Positions 1 through 5,120 of a stretch of DNA of 5,698 nt are shown in pieces. The stretch is taken from the NCBI GenBank assembly GCA_043801935.1, contig JAZDLO010000088.1:1-5698 (forward strand), written 5' to 3'. The position numbers were made by a program, and so were the translations under genes. Within the stretch, counting starts at the first letter, position 1. Every line of letters begins with the position of its first letter. The stretch comes from JAZDLO01 sp043801935. Its GTDB lineage: Bacteria; Actinomycetota; Thermoleophilia; RBG-16-64-13. Below the pieces are notes generated by a model. The model did no database searches. It was given only the letters and a program-made list of their open reading frames with translations, and was not told where the DNA came from.

Positions 1-356
1 GGGAGCACCTCTGCAGTCAGGTGCGCTTCGAGTTCGATCAGGCGCCGCATGCAGCAGGAGGGGCAAAAGCCCCGTCCCTTGCAGGAAAACGGCAGGATCT
101 GCTCGCGGCGGCAGCCGTCGCAGCGGACCCGCAGGAAGCCCCGTTGGGGCATTCCGCAGTCGAGGAAGGCCCGCAGCTCGCGGCGCACGAAGCGCGGCAG
201 GCCGCCGCGCTCCGGGGCCTCGCGAATGCCGAGGAAGGTCGCCAGGTGTTGCTGGAGGATGCGGTAGAGCACGGAGCGCTCGGGCCGCCGCTGCCGCCAG
301 GCGGAGTCGCCGAGCGGCAGGGCACAGGGTCGCTTCTGGCCGGGCATGACACCCAT
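1..356 (-). CDS. IS91-family transposase, N-terminal part (runs off left edge)
   Basis: This is the 5' part of an IS91-type rolling-circle (HUH) transposase read leftwards; the gene continues beyond position 1. The translation begins MGVMPGQKRPCALPLG, continues through SVLYRILQQHLATFLGIRE and RGGLPRFVRRELRAFLDCG, and then shows the N-terminal cysteine cluster typical of the family: RCDGC, then SCKGRGFCPSCCMRRL, ending at HLTAEVL at the window edge. In IS91/IS801 relatives this zinc-binding segment precedes the HUH and tyrosine catalytic motifs, which would lie outside the window. An in-frame TGA sits about 27 bases upstream of the first ATG (356), so the start is 356 or the second Met at 347. 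Neither has a strong Shine-Dalgarno; CGGAG lies about 12 bases upstream of 356. Whether the full gene is intact cannot be seen. The family call rests on the Cys motif and the FLDCG...GFLRVRC context, and I am confident of it. Confidence 0.85.
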   Translation of the reverse strand, partial: MGVMPGQKRPCALPLGDSAWRQRRPERSVLYRILQQHLATFLGIREAPERGGLPRFVRRELRAFLDCGMPQRGFLRVRCDGCRREQILPFSCKGRGFCPSCCMRRLIELEAHLTAEVL

Positions 357-431
357 GGAGACGTTGTGCTCCGGCAGGGGTCACAGGTCCGGCAGCGGCT
401 TCCTGGCGGTGCCCGGCTTCCGCCACACGCT

Positions 432-842
432 CTGAACGATCCCTTCAGTGACGGCACCACCCACTTCGTGTGGCCGCCCGACGCCTTCCTCGCCCGGCTC
501 GCGGCGCTGATTCCCAGGCCCAGGAAGCACCTCCTGACCTACCATGGCGTGCTGGCGCCCAACCATCGCTGGCGAAGGTCCATCGTCGCCAGGCCTCGCC
601 CGAAGGTTCGGCGCAACGGCAAGGTCACAAGCAGACCGAGACTCTCCCACAGCCAGGCCCTGTTGCGCGCCTACGGGTTCTTCTTCCGGCGCTGTGATCA
701 CTGCGGCGGCAGCAAGCGTATCCTCGCCGTCATCACCGATCCCCCCGTCGTCCGCGCCATCCTGGCCCACATCGGCCATGACCCCGAGCCGCCGAGACTC
801 GCGCCTCCAAGAGCCCCGCCGGCCGATCTCTTCTCGACCTGA
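432..842 (+). pseudogene. IS91-family transposase, C-terminal remnant
   Basis: This is the C-terminal third of an IS91-type transposase on the opposite strand to the first piece. Recognisable family segments are PFSDGTTHFVWPPDAFLARL, then LIPRPRKHLLTYHGVLAPN, then LLRAYGFFFRRCDHCGGSKR, then ILAVITDPPVVRAILAHIG, with the usual Pro-rich tail ending APPADLFST. The reading frame stays open leftwards to 21, but bases 21 to about 380 in this frame are only the antisense shadow of the minus-strand N-terminal piece, and no family similarity is seen before about 432. The catalytic HUH and tyrosine region is missing, so the fragment should be inactive. It may be the tail of a second, divergent copy or the product of an inversion inside one copy. 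The piece is well preserved, with no internal stop or frameshift, which suggests a fairly recent rearrangement. Confidence 0.85.
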
Positions 843-907
843 GCGGTCACCCTGCTCGCGCACCAATCCGGGCCGGGTCGACGATCCCCTGCGCGACCAC
901 TTTCCTA

Positions 908-933
908 CCGCTGATCAGCGGCGGCCCGCCGCC
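908..933. repeat. Two overlapping palindromes downstream of IS91 remnant
   Basis: CCGCTGATCAGCGG at 908-921 is a perfect 14-bp palindrome. It is directly followed by, and shares two bases with, a short hairpin GGCGG-cccg-CCGCC at 920-933. They lie 66 to 91 bases past the stop of the IS91 C-terminal remnant. IS91-family elements carry a hairpin-bearing replication origin (oriIS) just beyond the 3' end of the transposase gene, so these could be part of that end. That link is inference: I cannot identify the exact terminus or a GAAC/CAAG-type target boundary. Confidence 0.4.
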
Positions 934-953
934 CATCTGGCGTGCCTCTACGG

Positions 954-963
954 CCCCCCCCCC
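954..963. repeat. C10/G10 homopolymer
   Basis: This is a run of ten C on the plus strand (ten G on the minus strand) inside the signal-peptide-like coding stub. Its length sets the reading frame of that stub. Runs of this length are prone to slippage in vivo and to miscounting in sequencing, and this sequence alone cannot separate the two. Confidence 0.9.
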
Positions 964-1044
964 AGCAACGCCGTCGCGACCAAGAGGGTTTTCGATACGG
1001 TTCTCATCGAACTCCTCCCTTTCATCCTCCAGCACCCGAAACGC

Positions 1045-1083
1045 ACCCGATCGCAGGACAAGAGTGTACCCGATCGCAGGACA
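1045..1083. repeat. Tandem pair of 16-bp direct repeats
   Basis: ACCCGATCGCAGGACA occurs identically at 1045-1060 and 1068-1083, with a 7-base spacer (23-base period). On the minus strand each copy reads TGTCCTGCGATCGGGT, and the nearer copy lies 38 bases upstream of the ATG at 1007. The position fits a protein-binding operator for that gene. Alternatively, TG-initiated short tandem repeats are also seen at the ends of some IS21-type elements. No third full copy or distant inverted copy was found in the window. Confidence 0.7.
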
Positions 1084-1099
1084 CCGGTCCACGATCGGG
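1069..1099. promoter_or_regulatory. Long stem-loop overlapping the tandem repeat
   Basis: CCCGATCG (1069-1076) pairs perfectly with CGATCGGG (1092-1099). Inside, GGAC (1079-1082) pairs with GTCC (1087-1090) around the loop ACCG. The result is a 12-bp interrupted stem with a small CA/A internal bulge. No T-tract follows on either strand, so it is not a standard intrinsic terminator. It overlaps the second 16-bp repeat and lies in the leader of the minus-strand signal-peptide-like start, so an operator, an mRNA leader structure or a mobile-element end are all possible. Confidence 0.5.
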
Positions 1100-1199
1100 G
1101 AGCGGGCCTGCTCCAGAGTCCCTCTGCGGGAAACGGACCGCGGGGGGGCAGCGTAAAACCAAAGCAAACGCCCGCCTGGCGTAAGAGTGGATCGGGTGC

Positions 1200-1427
1200 T
1201 TTCTTGCACGCCTGCGGCACGTGGACGCTCTCGGTGTGGGAGCCGGCGTAAGGGTCGCCGCCCAGCCGCCTGGTGACCGCCTGGACGCCGAGGCGGGTGT
1301 CGGCCCGGGCAAACGCCGGATTCGTGTACGGGAACGTGAACGAGAACGTGAGCGGATGCGGGAGGACATGCACGGCGGAACGGCAGTCCGTTGTGGCGAC
1401 AACCCATCCATCCAGGTCGGTCCCCAC
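1200..1427 (-). pseudogene. Fragment of unknown, possibly exported protein
   Basis: The minus-strand frame opened by GTG at 1427 gives DLDGWVVATTDCRSAVHVL, then HPLTFSFTFPYTNPAFAR, then DTRLGVQAVTRRLGGDPY, then a HTESVHVPQAC segment. Over about 75 codons the third positions are mostly G or C, as expected for a true coding frame in high-GC DNA. The bias fades to the left of about 1200, and the frame then runs through the repeat region into the signal-peptide-like stub, so the true fragment probably ends near 1200. A TAG lies in frame just upstream of 1427 and there is no clear Shine-Dalgarno, so this is more likely an internal piece of a gene than a complete one. The alternating beta-type pattern (LTFSFTFPY) would fit an extracellular protein. 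I do not recognise the family. The call rests on codon bias only. Confidence 0.35.
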
Positions 1428-1460
1428 CTCAGAAAAAGGCTCCTATCGTCCCCACGCCCG

Positions 1461-1798
1461 TCACGGAACGGTCAGACTCAAGCCCTCGGTCGCGCTGGCG
1501 CCGGCGGGGCCGGTCGGATCGAGAATCCAGGTTTGAAGGTAGAGCACCGTCCCGCCGGGAAGCGCCGGCGGCCAGGTGCCCTGTTCGAAGAAGGCGCCCT
1601 CGAGCGACGTGGTGATCCAGCAGATGAAGTCCGGAGCCGGGACCAGGATCCCGCCGCGGAGAGGTGAGAAGCCGGCCGAAGTACCCAGGAACAGCGCGCC
1701 CAGGCTGTTCGGACGCGCGTTTCGAACCACGTACTCGAAGATCGTTCCGGGGGCGAGCGGCCCGTCCACGGCCATCCGCGGCGCCCCCGTCGCGCCGG
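1461..1798 (-). pseudogene. C-terminal domain of a large secreted protein (5' truncated)
   Basis: The reading frame gives DPGATGAPRMAVDGPLAPGT, then IFEYVVRNARPNSLGALFLG, then a segment containing GGILVPAPDF, and finishes PGGTVLYLQTWILDPTGPAG before a short tail SLTVP and TGA at 1461. From memory this matches a C-terminal domain of roughly 100 residues found on many exported, often repeat-bearing proteins of Planctomycetota and similar lineages (pattern LxxGTxxxxxLxNAxPxxxxxLFLGxS, then GTxLYLQxWIxDP). It probably forms a beta-sandwich acting as a surface or sorting module, which is inference. The ATG at 1775 is internal to the domain. Upstream, the homology stops at about 1798, where an IS110 transposase fragment begins, so the gene has lost its signal peptide and main domains. 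The frame downstream of the stop is unrelated. Confidence 0.7.
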
Positions 1799-2060
1799 GA
1801 TCCGCTCCGCGATCGCCGCCAGTGCGTCGAGCAACGGCTGGAGTGCCGGCTTCAACTCCTCGGGGAGCTGGTCCGCGACCTGTCGGTGAAAACCCGGAGT
1901 CGCGTACTTCCTGACGCGGTAACCGAAGGACTTCAACACTCCGTGAATGTGGTTTACGAGCCGCGTGCGCGTCGTCACCAGGGCGTCTCGTGAGCGCATC
2001 ACCGAGAGGTCTGCTCGCGCCGAGCGCTGCCGGTGAACGATCGGGTACAGCAGCTTCTTG
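1799..2060 (-). pseudogene. IS110-family transposase, internal fragment
   Basis: The translation runs KKLLYPIVHRQRSARADLSV, then MRSRDALVTTRTRLVNHIHG, then VLKSFGYRVRKYATPGFHRQ, then PEELKPALQPLLDALAAIAE. This is the segment of IS110 transposases that links the N-terminal RuvC-like DEDD domain to the C-terminal transposase_20 domain, in the familiar order (ADLSVxRxRDALVxxRTxLxNHxxGxxKSFG, then FH, then PLL). Both the DEDD domain upstream and the serine-containing C-terminal domain downstream are absent, so it cannot be active. The 5' side is cut precisely at the terminal repeat of the ISL3 element (2061), and the 3' side ends at about 1799 against the secreted-protein C-terminus. The same frame stays open into both neighbours, giving a misleading long chimeric open frame (1478-2299). 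Confidence 0.85.
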
Positions 2061-2083
2061 GGTTCTCCTGACGTGAAACGACG
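2061..2083 (+). repeat. ISL3 terminal inverted repeat, left
   Basis: It begins GGTTCTCCTGACGTGAAACG and ends ACG at 2083. It is the inverted copy of 3776-3798, with a single mismatch at its third base (T here, C in the other copy). It abuts the IS110 fragment without any gap. Confidence 0.93.
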
Positions 2084-2337
2084 CCCGACGAGCAAAGGAT
2101 CGGCGTGGCGGAGGAGGCTGGCCGATGCAATGGAAGTGTGACCGAGGCCGCGCTGCGCCTGGCTCTTCTTGGGCCCGCTGCGCGCGGCCAGTCGGAGTGC
2201 CGAGTCACGTCGTGGCCAGCGTCTCGCATGGAGGACGCGGTTGATGGTGAAGGAAGCACGCGCCGTCCCAAAGCCGGCCCCGGTAGCCCGGTCCGCCACC
2301 CTTCAAAGCGCGGCGCGGTGGTGCCAGCCAGTGGGAT
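2084..2337. other. Non-coding 3' arm of the ISL3 element
   Basis: About 254 bp lie between the transposase stop and the left terminal repeat, longer than a compact IS needs. No gene with its own start and Shine-Dalgarno is visible. On the minus strand, 2084-2161 translates as QAQRGLGHTSIASASLLRHA and then DPLLVG, which faintly recalls the LGHxSI box near the C-terminus of tyrosine recombinases. The usual tyrosine position is not conserved and the upstream RHxFA-type box is missing, so it is at best a decayed passenger remnant. Confidence 0.4.
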
Positions 2338-3558
2338 CTACACGGGAAGACGGATGCCGCTGCAGCAGAGATGGATCATGGCCACGAGGGCGGTGATGGA
2401 GTGGAAGCCGTAGGCCCGGTGGATGGCGAGCTTGATCTTGTTGTTCATGCCCTCGATCGGCCCGCTGGTCTGGCGCCAGTAGCGGAAGAAGCCGAGGATC
2501 CCCTCGAGGTGAGTTCGGACCGTGGTCGCGAACTTGCGCAGGGGCGGGAGGCGCGAGAGCAGGGCGGAGCGGGTCCAGCGGGCCAGGAAGGACCGCGCAT
2601 CGTCTTCGTCGTCAAGAGTCCAGAGATCCTCGAAGCTGACGCGGAGTTCGTAGGCACGGGCCAGTCGGCGGTTGGTTTGCTGCACCAAGGCGATCGCGGC
2701 CTGGTCCTGCGGCCGCAAGTGTTTCGGGTTCCTCAGCAGAGCAAAGCGGGTGTTCTTGAGCGGATGCTTGGCCACTCCCCCGGTTTCGCGACACGCTTGG
2801 CGCCGGACCTCGTCGATGGCCTCGAGGAGCAGCTTCACGACATGGAAGCGGTCGTAGACGATGTCCGCATCAGGAAGCCACTCTTGCACCGCATTTCGGA
2901 ACGCTTCCCCCATGTCCATACACACCACCGAAATCGAGGCCCGTCGCCGTTGACCGAGCAGTTCAAAGAAGCCGCCGAGAGTCTCAGCCGACTTCCCTTC
3001 GCCGACCCAGACCACCCGTCCCGTCATCAGGTCCGTGACCACGGTCAGATAGCGATGGCCACGCTTGTAGGAGGTCTCGTCCACGGCGATCGCCTCCAGA
3101 CCCTCCAGCAGGTCGCCCGGCAGGAAGGCCTTCACCACGCGCTCGACCATGCGGCCGACCGTCCTCCAGGCGACGCCGAACATCCTCGCGGCCGCCGTCT
3201 TGTCCGCAACCTGGACCAGGCTCGCCACGCGCTGGTCGAAAACCGCCGTGTGTCGCGCGCGGCCCCGGGCCCACGGGACCGACTCCAGCCGCCGGCCATG
3301 CCGCGGGCAGCGGGCTTCGCGGATCTGCGCCACCAGAAAGCACTTCACCGAGAACAGGTCGAAGTGGCGCCAGCGGCACTCGGTCCAGCGAACCTCACCG
3401 CCCATCACGCGGTCACACGTCGGACAGTGCGGCTTGGCGTTGCCGTGCTGGCGCACCTGGATGAGAACCTGGTCGTGGACCTCATCGACCGTCGCTCCGA
3501 CGACGATGGCACCTTGCAGACGCAGAAGAAATCGGAAGAATGGAGCGGGCGCGCGCAT
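2338..3558 (-). CDS. ISL3-family DDE transposase
   Basis: This is an intact 406-residue transposase, the usual length for the family. Read from the ATG at 3558, it has an N-terminal zinc-finger region with CPTC at residues 45-48 and a second Cys/His pair in RCPRHGRR (84-87), followed by a helix-turn-helix-like stretch around 120-140 (KTAAARMFGVAWRTVGRMVE). The DDE catalytic core has D160 in AVDETSYKRGH, D215 in VCMDMGEAFRNA, then YDRFHVVKL, and E369 in GPIEGMNNKIK. The C-terminus is GFHSITALVAMIHLCC. It binds the terminal repeats and moves the element by cut and paste. I chose 3558 rather than the upstream in-frame ATG at 3744 because AGGAGG lies nine bases before it, the residues before it look non-coding, and known members start at this point. 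All three catalytic residues are present and there is no frameshift, so it should be active. No convincing promoter is visible in the 218 bp upstream. Confidence 0.93.
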   Translation of the reverse strand: MRAPAPFFRFLLRLQGAIVVGATVDEVHDQVLIQVRQHGNAKPHCPTCDRVMGGEVRWTECRWRHFDLFSVKCFLVAQIREARCPRHGRRLESVPWARGRARHTAVFDQRVASLVQVADKTAAARMFGVAWRTVGRMVERVVKAFLPGDLLEGLEAIAVDETSYKRGHRYLTVVTDLMTGRVVWVGEGKSAETLGGFFELLGQRRRASISVVCMDMGEAFRNAVQEWLPDADIVYDRFHVVKLLLEAIDEVRRQACRETGGVAKHPLKNTRFALLRNPKHLRPQDQAAIALVQQTNRRLARAYELRVSFEDLWTLDDEDDARSFLARWTRSALLSRLPPLRKFATTVRTHLEGILGFFRYWRQTSGPIEGMNNKIKLAIHRAYGFHSITALVAMIHLCCSGIRLPV

Positions 3559-3775
3559 GGACCGTTGCCTCCTGAAATGATGTATGACACTCAGGATCGT
3601 GGACGGTTCGTGCGCCGCTTTCAAGTCGCGATCCGACGTTCCCCGTGCGCGGCGCTGACTCACGTTGAGAGCACCAGGAGCTGGCCAGGAATTCGACGGG
3701 CGAATCCGACCGATCCCCGCTGGCCATCGCGACTTGTGGGGCAACGCGAGGACGCCGACAGCGCCAGATCAGCCC

Positions 3776-3798
3776 CGTCGTTTCACGTCAGGAGAGCC
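3776..3798 (-). repeat. ISL3 terminal inverted repeat, right
   Basis: Read on the minus strand from 3798 it starts GGCTCTCCTGACGTGAAACG, matching the left end at 22 of 23 bases. It lies about 218 bp upstream of the transposase start. No matching target duplication follows at 3799 onward. Confidence 0.93.
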
Positions 3799-3857
3799 GG
3801 AAATGCTTGTCTCCTGCAGAGGCTCCGGAATTGATGAGGGCAAGGCCAACCCATGTC

Positions 3858-3886
3858 TTGACAACCGGAGATGCCATACGTATAGT
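3858..3886 (+). promoter_or_regulatory. Near-consensus sigma70-type promoter
   Basis: TTGACA at 3858-3863 is separated by exactly 17 bases from TATAGT at 3881-3886, a nearly ideal -35/-10 pair on the plus strand. Transcription would start at about 3893, giving a leader of roughly 80 bases before the ATG at 3975. The promoter lies about 60 bp to the right of the ISL3 end, outside the element. The leader contains a small hairpin (TCCGG at 3941-3945 with CCGGA at 3952-3956) just upstream of the ribosome-binding site at 3960-3964. Use of a consensus promoter in a high-GC host is plausible but unproven here. Confidence 0.6.
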
Positions 3887-3974
3887 CATACAACTGTATC
3901 TCTGAACTGCGCTGCTGCAGATAGGGGCTTTCAAGAGGGATCCGGCTACATCCGGAAGCAAGGAAGAACTCCAG

Positions 3975-4202
3975 ATGACCGCTGTTCGCACCGAGTCCCC
4001 GCTGGACCTCCTGCGCCCGACCGTACTATACCGGTCAGCGCGGAGCTACAGGGCCGCACCTACATCACTGCGATCTCGTCTCTCCGTTCCGTGTGATTCC
4101 TCTACACGTGTCGAGTCAATGCCGCGGCACGTCTCAATCCGACGCGTGATGACTCGAGCAGAAGTCCCGACCCAGATGGGAATGCGGAGCATAAGTGACT
4201 AA
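3975..4202 (+). CDS. Small hypothetical protein (75 aa)
   Basis: It starts MTAVRTESPLDLLRPTVLYR and is arginine- and serine-rich and strongly basic, with no signal peptide, membrane segment or recognised motif. In its favour, AAGGA at 3960-3964 is ten bases upstream of the ATG, it is the first start after the strong promoter at 3858, and its TAA overlaps the GTG of the next gene by 8 nt, an arrangement typical of translational coupling. Against it, third-position G+C bias is weak and the composition is bland. It may be a leader ORF for the membrane protein downstream, a small regulatory protein, or a chance frame. I do not recognise it. Confidence 0.35.
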   Translation: MTAVRTESPLDLLRPTVLYRSARSYRAAPTSLRSRLSVPCDSSTRVESMPRHVSIRRVMTRAEVPTQMGMRSISD

Positions 4203-4959
4203 TAGAATACTGGTTGGTATCGCTGCCGGGGGAGCAGTGCTGACGTCGATCGTCTGGCTTGTCCTGCAGTCTCGGCATGAACATGAGGACCCAGTTGGGC
4301 CGCTTCCTAGCGATATCTCACAAGGCTCTTCATCCGAATCAAGGGGGACGGGAACCATTCCCGTTATTGTTCCTGATCCGGGAATTACGCGAGACACTAT
4401 CGCCAGCGCACAACAGGAAGAATCGGGCACTCCGCAGCTCACTGGAGAGCCGGAGCCGTACCGCATTCCAGCTAGTGATGGTGGCGAGATTCAGAGTCAG
4501 ATCATCCAACGATCTGGATTGCGAGGAATGTTGGCTGATCCACACCTGCGGCGAGTAATCAATCCACATGATAAGTTCCTCCGAGAGGACCAGATTGACG
4601 CGATACAGAGAGAGTTGCTTGACCCATATATGGAGCAACTTGAGCTTGCGTACAACGATCTCAATACGGCTTTTCAGCCAGCACTGAACACTATTGCGGC
4701 TAGAGGGGTTTTCCTAGAGACGCGCGCAATCCAGCCAGGCGAGCCGGGATACGCTGTGGGGCAGAACCGAGTCAGAATTCCGTCCCCTGGCCCCGGAGAG
4801 ATCGTCGGACTCGTGAAAGTCAATGGCGAGGACAGGTATGTCCTCCTTCGACCAGGAGACGTCCCCGAATACGATGCGCGGTTGGCTGTACACCGTGAAG
4901 CTGTCGAGTTTCCGGTCAGTTCTGTGAGAAACCGGATACGTACACTATCGGTCAGGTGA
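4195..4959 (+). CDS. Single-pass membrane-anchored hypothetical protein (254 aa)
   Basis: The GTG at 4195 has GGAG five bases upstream and places a hydrophobic segment at the very N-terminus (ILVGIAAGGAVLTSIVWLVL, residues 5-24), so this start fits a signal-anchor protein. Residues about 31-100 form a Ser/Gly/Pro/Glu-rich linker (for example DISQGSSSESRGTGTIPVIV). Residues about 128-170 look helical (QIDAIQRELLDPYMEQLELA). The C-terminal part contains VRIPSPGPGEIVGLVKVNGE and then RYVLLRPGDVPEY, suggesting a small beta-rich domain outside the membrane. No cysteines or enzyme motifs are seen. I recognise no family. Its G+C content is clearly lower than in the IS region on its left. It probably shares the promoter at 3858 with the small ORF it overlaps, and the cysteine-rich exported protein follows 161 bp downstream. 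A role in the cell envelope is inference. Confidence 0.75.
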   Translation: MTNRILVGIAAGGAVLTSIVWLVLQSRHEHEDPVGPLPSDISQGSSSESRGTGTIPVIVPDPGITRDTIASAQQEESGTPQLTGEPEPYRIPASDGGEIQSQIIQRSGLRGMLADPHLRRVINPHDKFLREDQIDAIQRELLDPYMEQLELAYNDLNTAFQPALNTIAARGVFLETRAIQPGEPGYAVGQNRVRIPSPGPGEIVGLVKVNGEDRYVLLRPGDVPEYDARLAVHREAVEFPVSSVRNRIRTLSVR

Positions 4960-5120
4960 GAGGCTGTGCGTCGGCCGAACGTCGGGACAGTGGTGAGAAA
5001 GGGCCGTGAGACTCGCGCAGACGTGGTTGGCTGCACCAGTTCAAGAGAATATGTTTGGTGCCACAGGTTTTTGGAGTACGCAGTCACGCAATTGAGTAGC
5101 GAGCGGGAGAGGTATAACAA

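Larger units (their letters stand above)
847..1007 (-). pseudogene. 5' end of exported-protein gene, broken at a G10 run
   Basis: The ATG at 1007 follows an excellent Shine-Dalgarno (AGGGAGGAG, with GGGAGG six bases from the start). The peptide starts MRTVSKTLLVATALLGGG, which looks like a signal peptide: basic N-region, then a hydrophobic core. At 954-963 the minus strand has ten consecutive G, and in the present frame translation ends two codons later (P then TAG). If the run were two bases shorter or one longer, the frame would continue as AVEARQMGGGPPLISGRK and on to a stop at 847, giving a roughly 53-residue product with a VEA-like cleavage site. That is still too short for a normal exported enzyme. 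The right-hand end of the IS91 remnant lies immediately beyond, so I read this as the 5' stub of a gene truncated by IS activity. Function is unknown. A sequencing error in the homopolymer would produce the same picture. Confidence 0.4.
2061..3798 (-). mobile_element. Complete ISL3-family insertion sequence (1738 bp)
   Basis: The element is bounded by 23-bp inverted repeats (2061-2083 and 3776-3798) that match at 22 of 23 positions. It starts GG(T/C)TCTCCTGACG, in keeping with ISL3-family ends that begin GGCTC or GGNTCT. It contains a single intact transposase gene read right to left. About 218 bp precede the gene on its 5' side and about 277 bp follow it on its 3' side. ISL3 elements normally create 8-bp target duplications, but GCTTCTTG on the left (2053-2060) and GGAAATGC on the right (3799-3806) do not match. 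The left flank is IS110 sequence and the right flank is not, so the DNA on one side has been deleted or exchanged since insertion. With an intact gene and near-perfect ends, the element may still be mobile. Confidence 0.88.

Noticed and set aside
21..430. The first half of the long plus-strand frame ending at 842
   Set aside because: It is antisense to the IS91 N-terminal segment and shows no transposase similarity. The family match on this strand begins at about 432.
381..866. A minus-strand 161-codon frame ending LPDL just upstream of the IS91 start, considered as an integrase partner gene
   Set aside because: IS91 relatives can have an integrase upstream of the transposase, but no recombinase motif is present and most of the frame is antisense to the IS91 C-terminal remnant.
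1420..1455. Two GTCCCCAC direct repeats 28 bp apart near the secreted-protein stop
   Set aside because: They are only 8 bp long with no matching element between them, so probably chance in GC-rich DNA.
1221..1667. Plus-strand frame with an RERERERERM charged repeat
   Set aside because: The repeat is the antisense of the LTFSFTFPY segment. G/C third-position bias favours the minus strand.
1478..2299. A 273-codon minus-strand open frame
   Set aside because: It is a chance chimera joining the ISL3 3' arm, the left terminal repeat, the IS110 fragment and an out-of-frame reading of the secreted-protein C-terminus. Only the IS110 part (1799-2060) is real.
2371..3834. A 487-codon open frame on the plus strand opposite the ISL3 transposase
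   Set aside because: It is the antisense of an intact transposase with all family motifs. Its own translation shows no recognisable domain, and it runs through the terminal repeat. High GC content keeps antisense frames open.
3788..3991. Minus-strand 67-codon frame right of the ISL3 element, tested as the missing IS110 N-terminus
   Set aside because: It has no DEDD-domain motif or IS110 start pattern, and it is antisense to the promoter and leader region.
5092..5118. TTGAGT and TATAAC as a promoter for the cysteine-rich protein gene
   Set aside because: The spacing is 15 bases and the -10 would lie in the ribosome-binding spacer, leaving no room for a normal leader.
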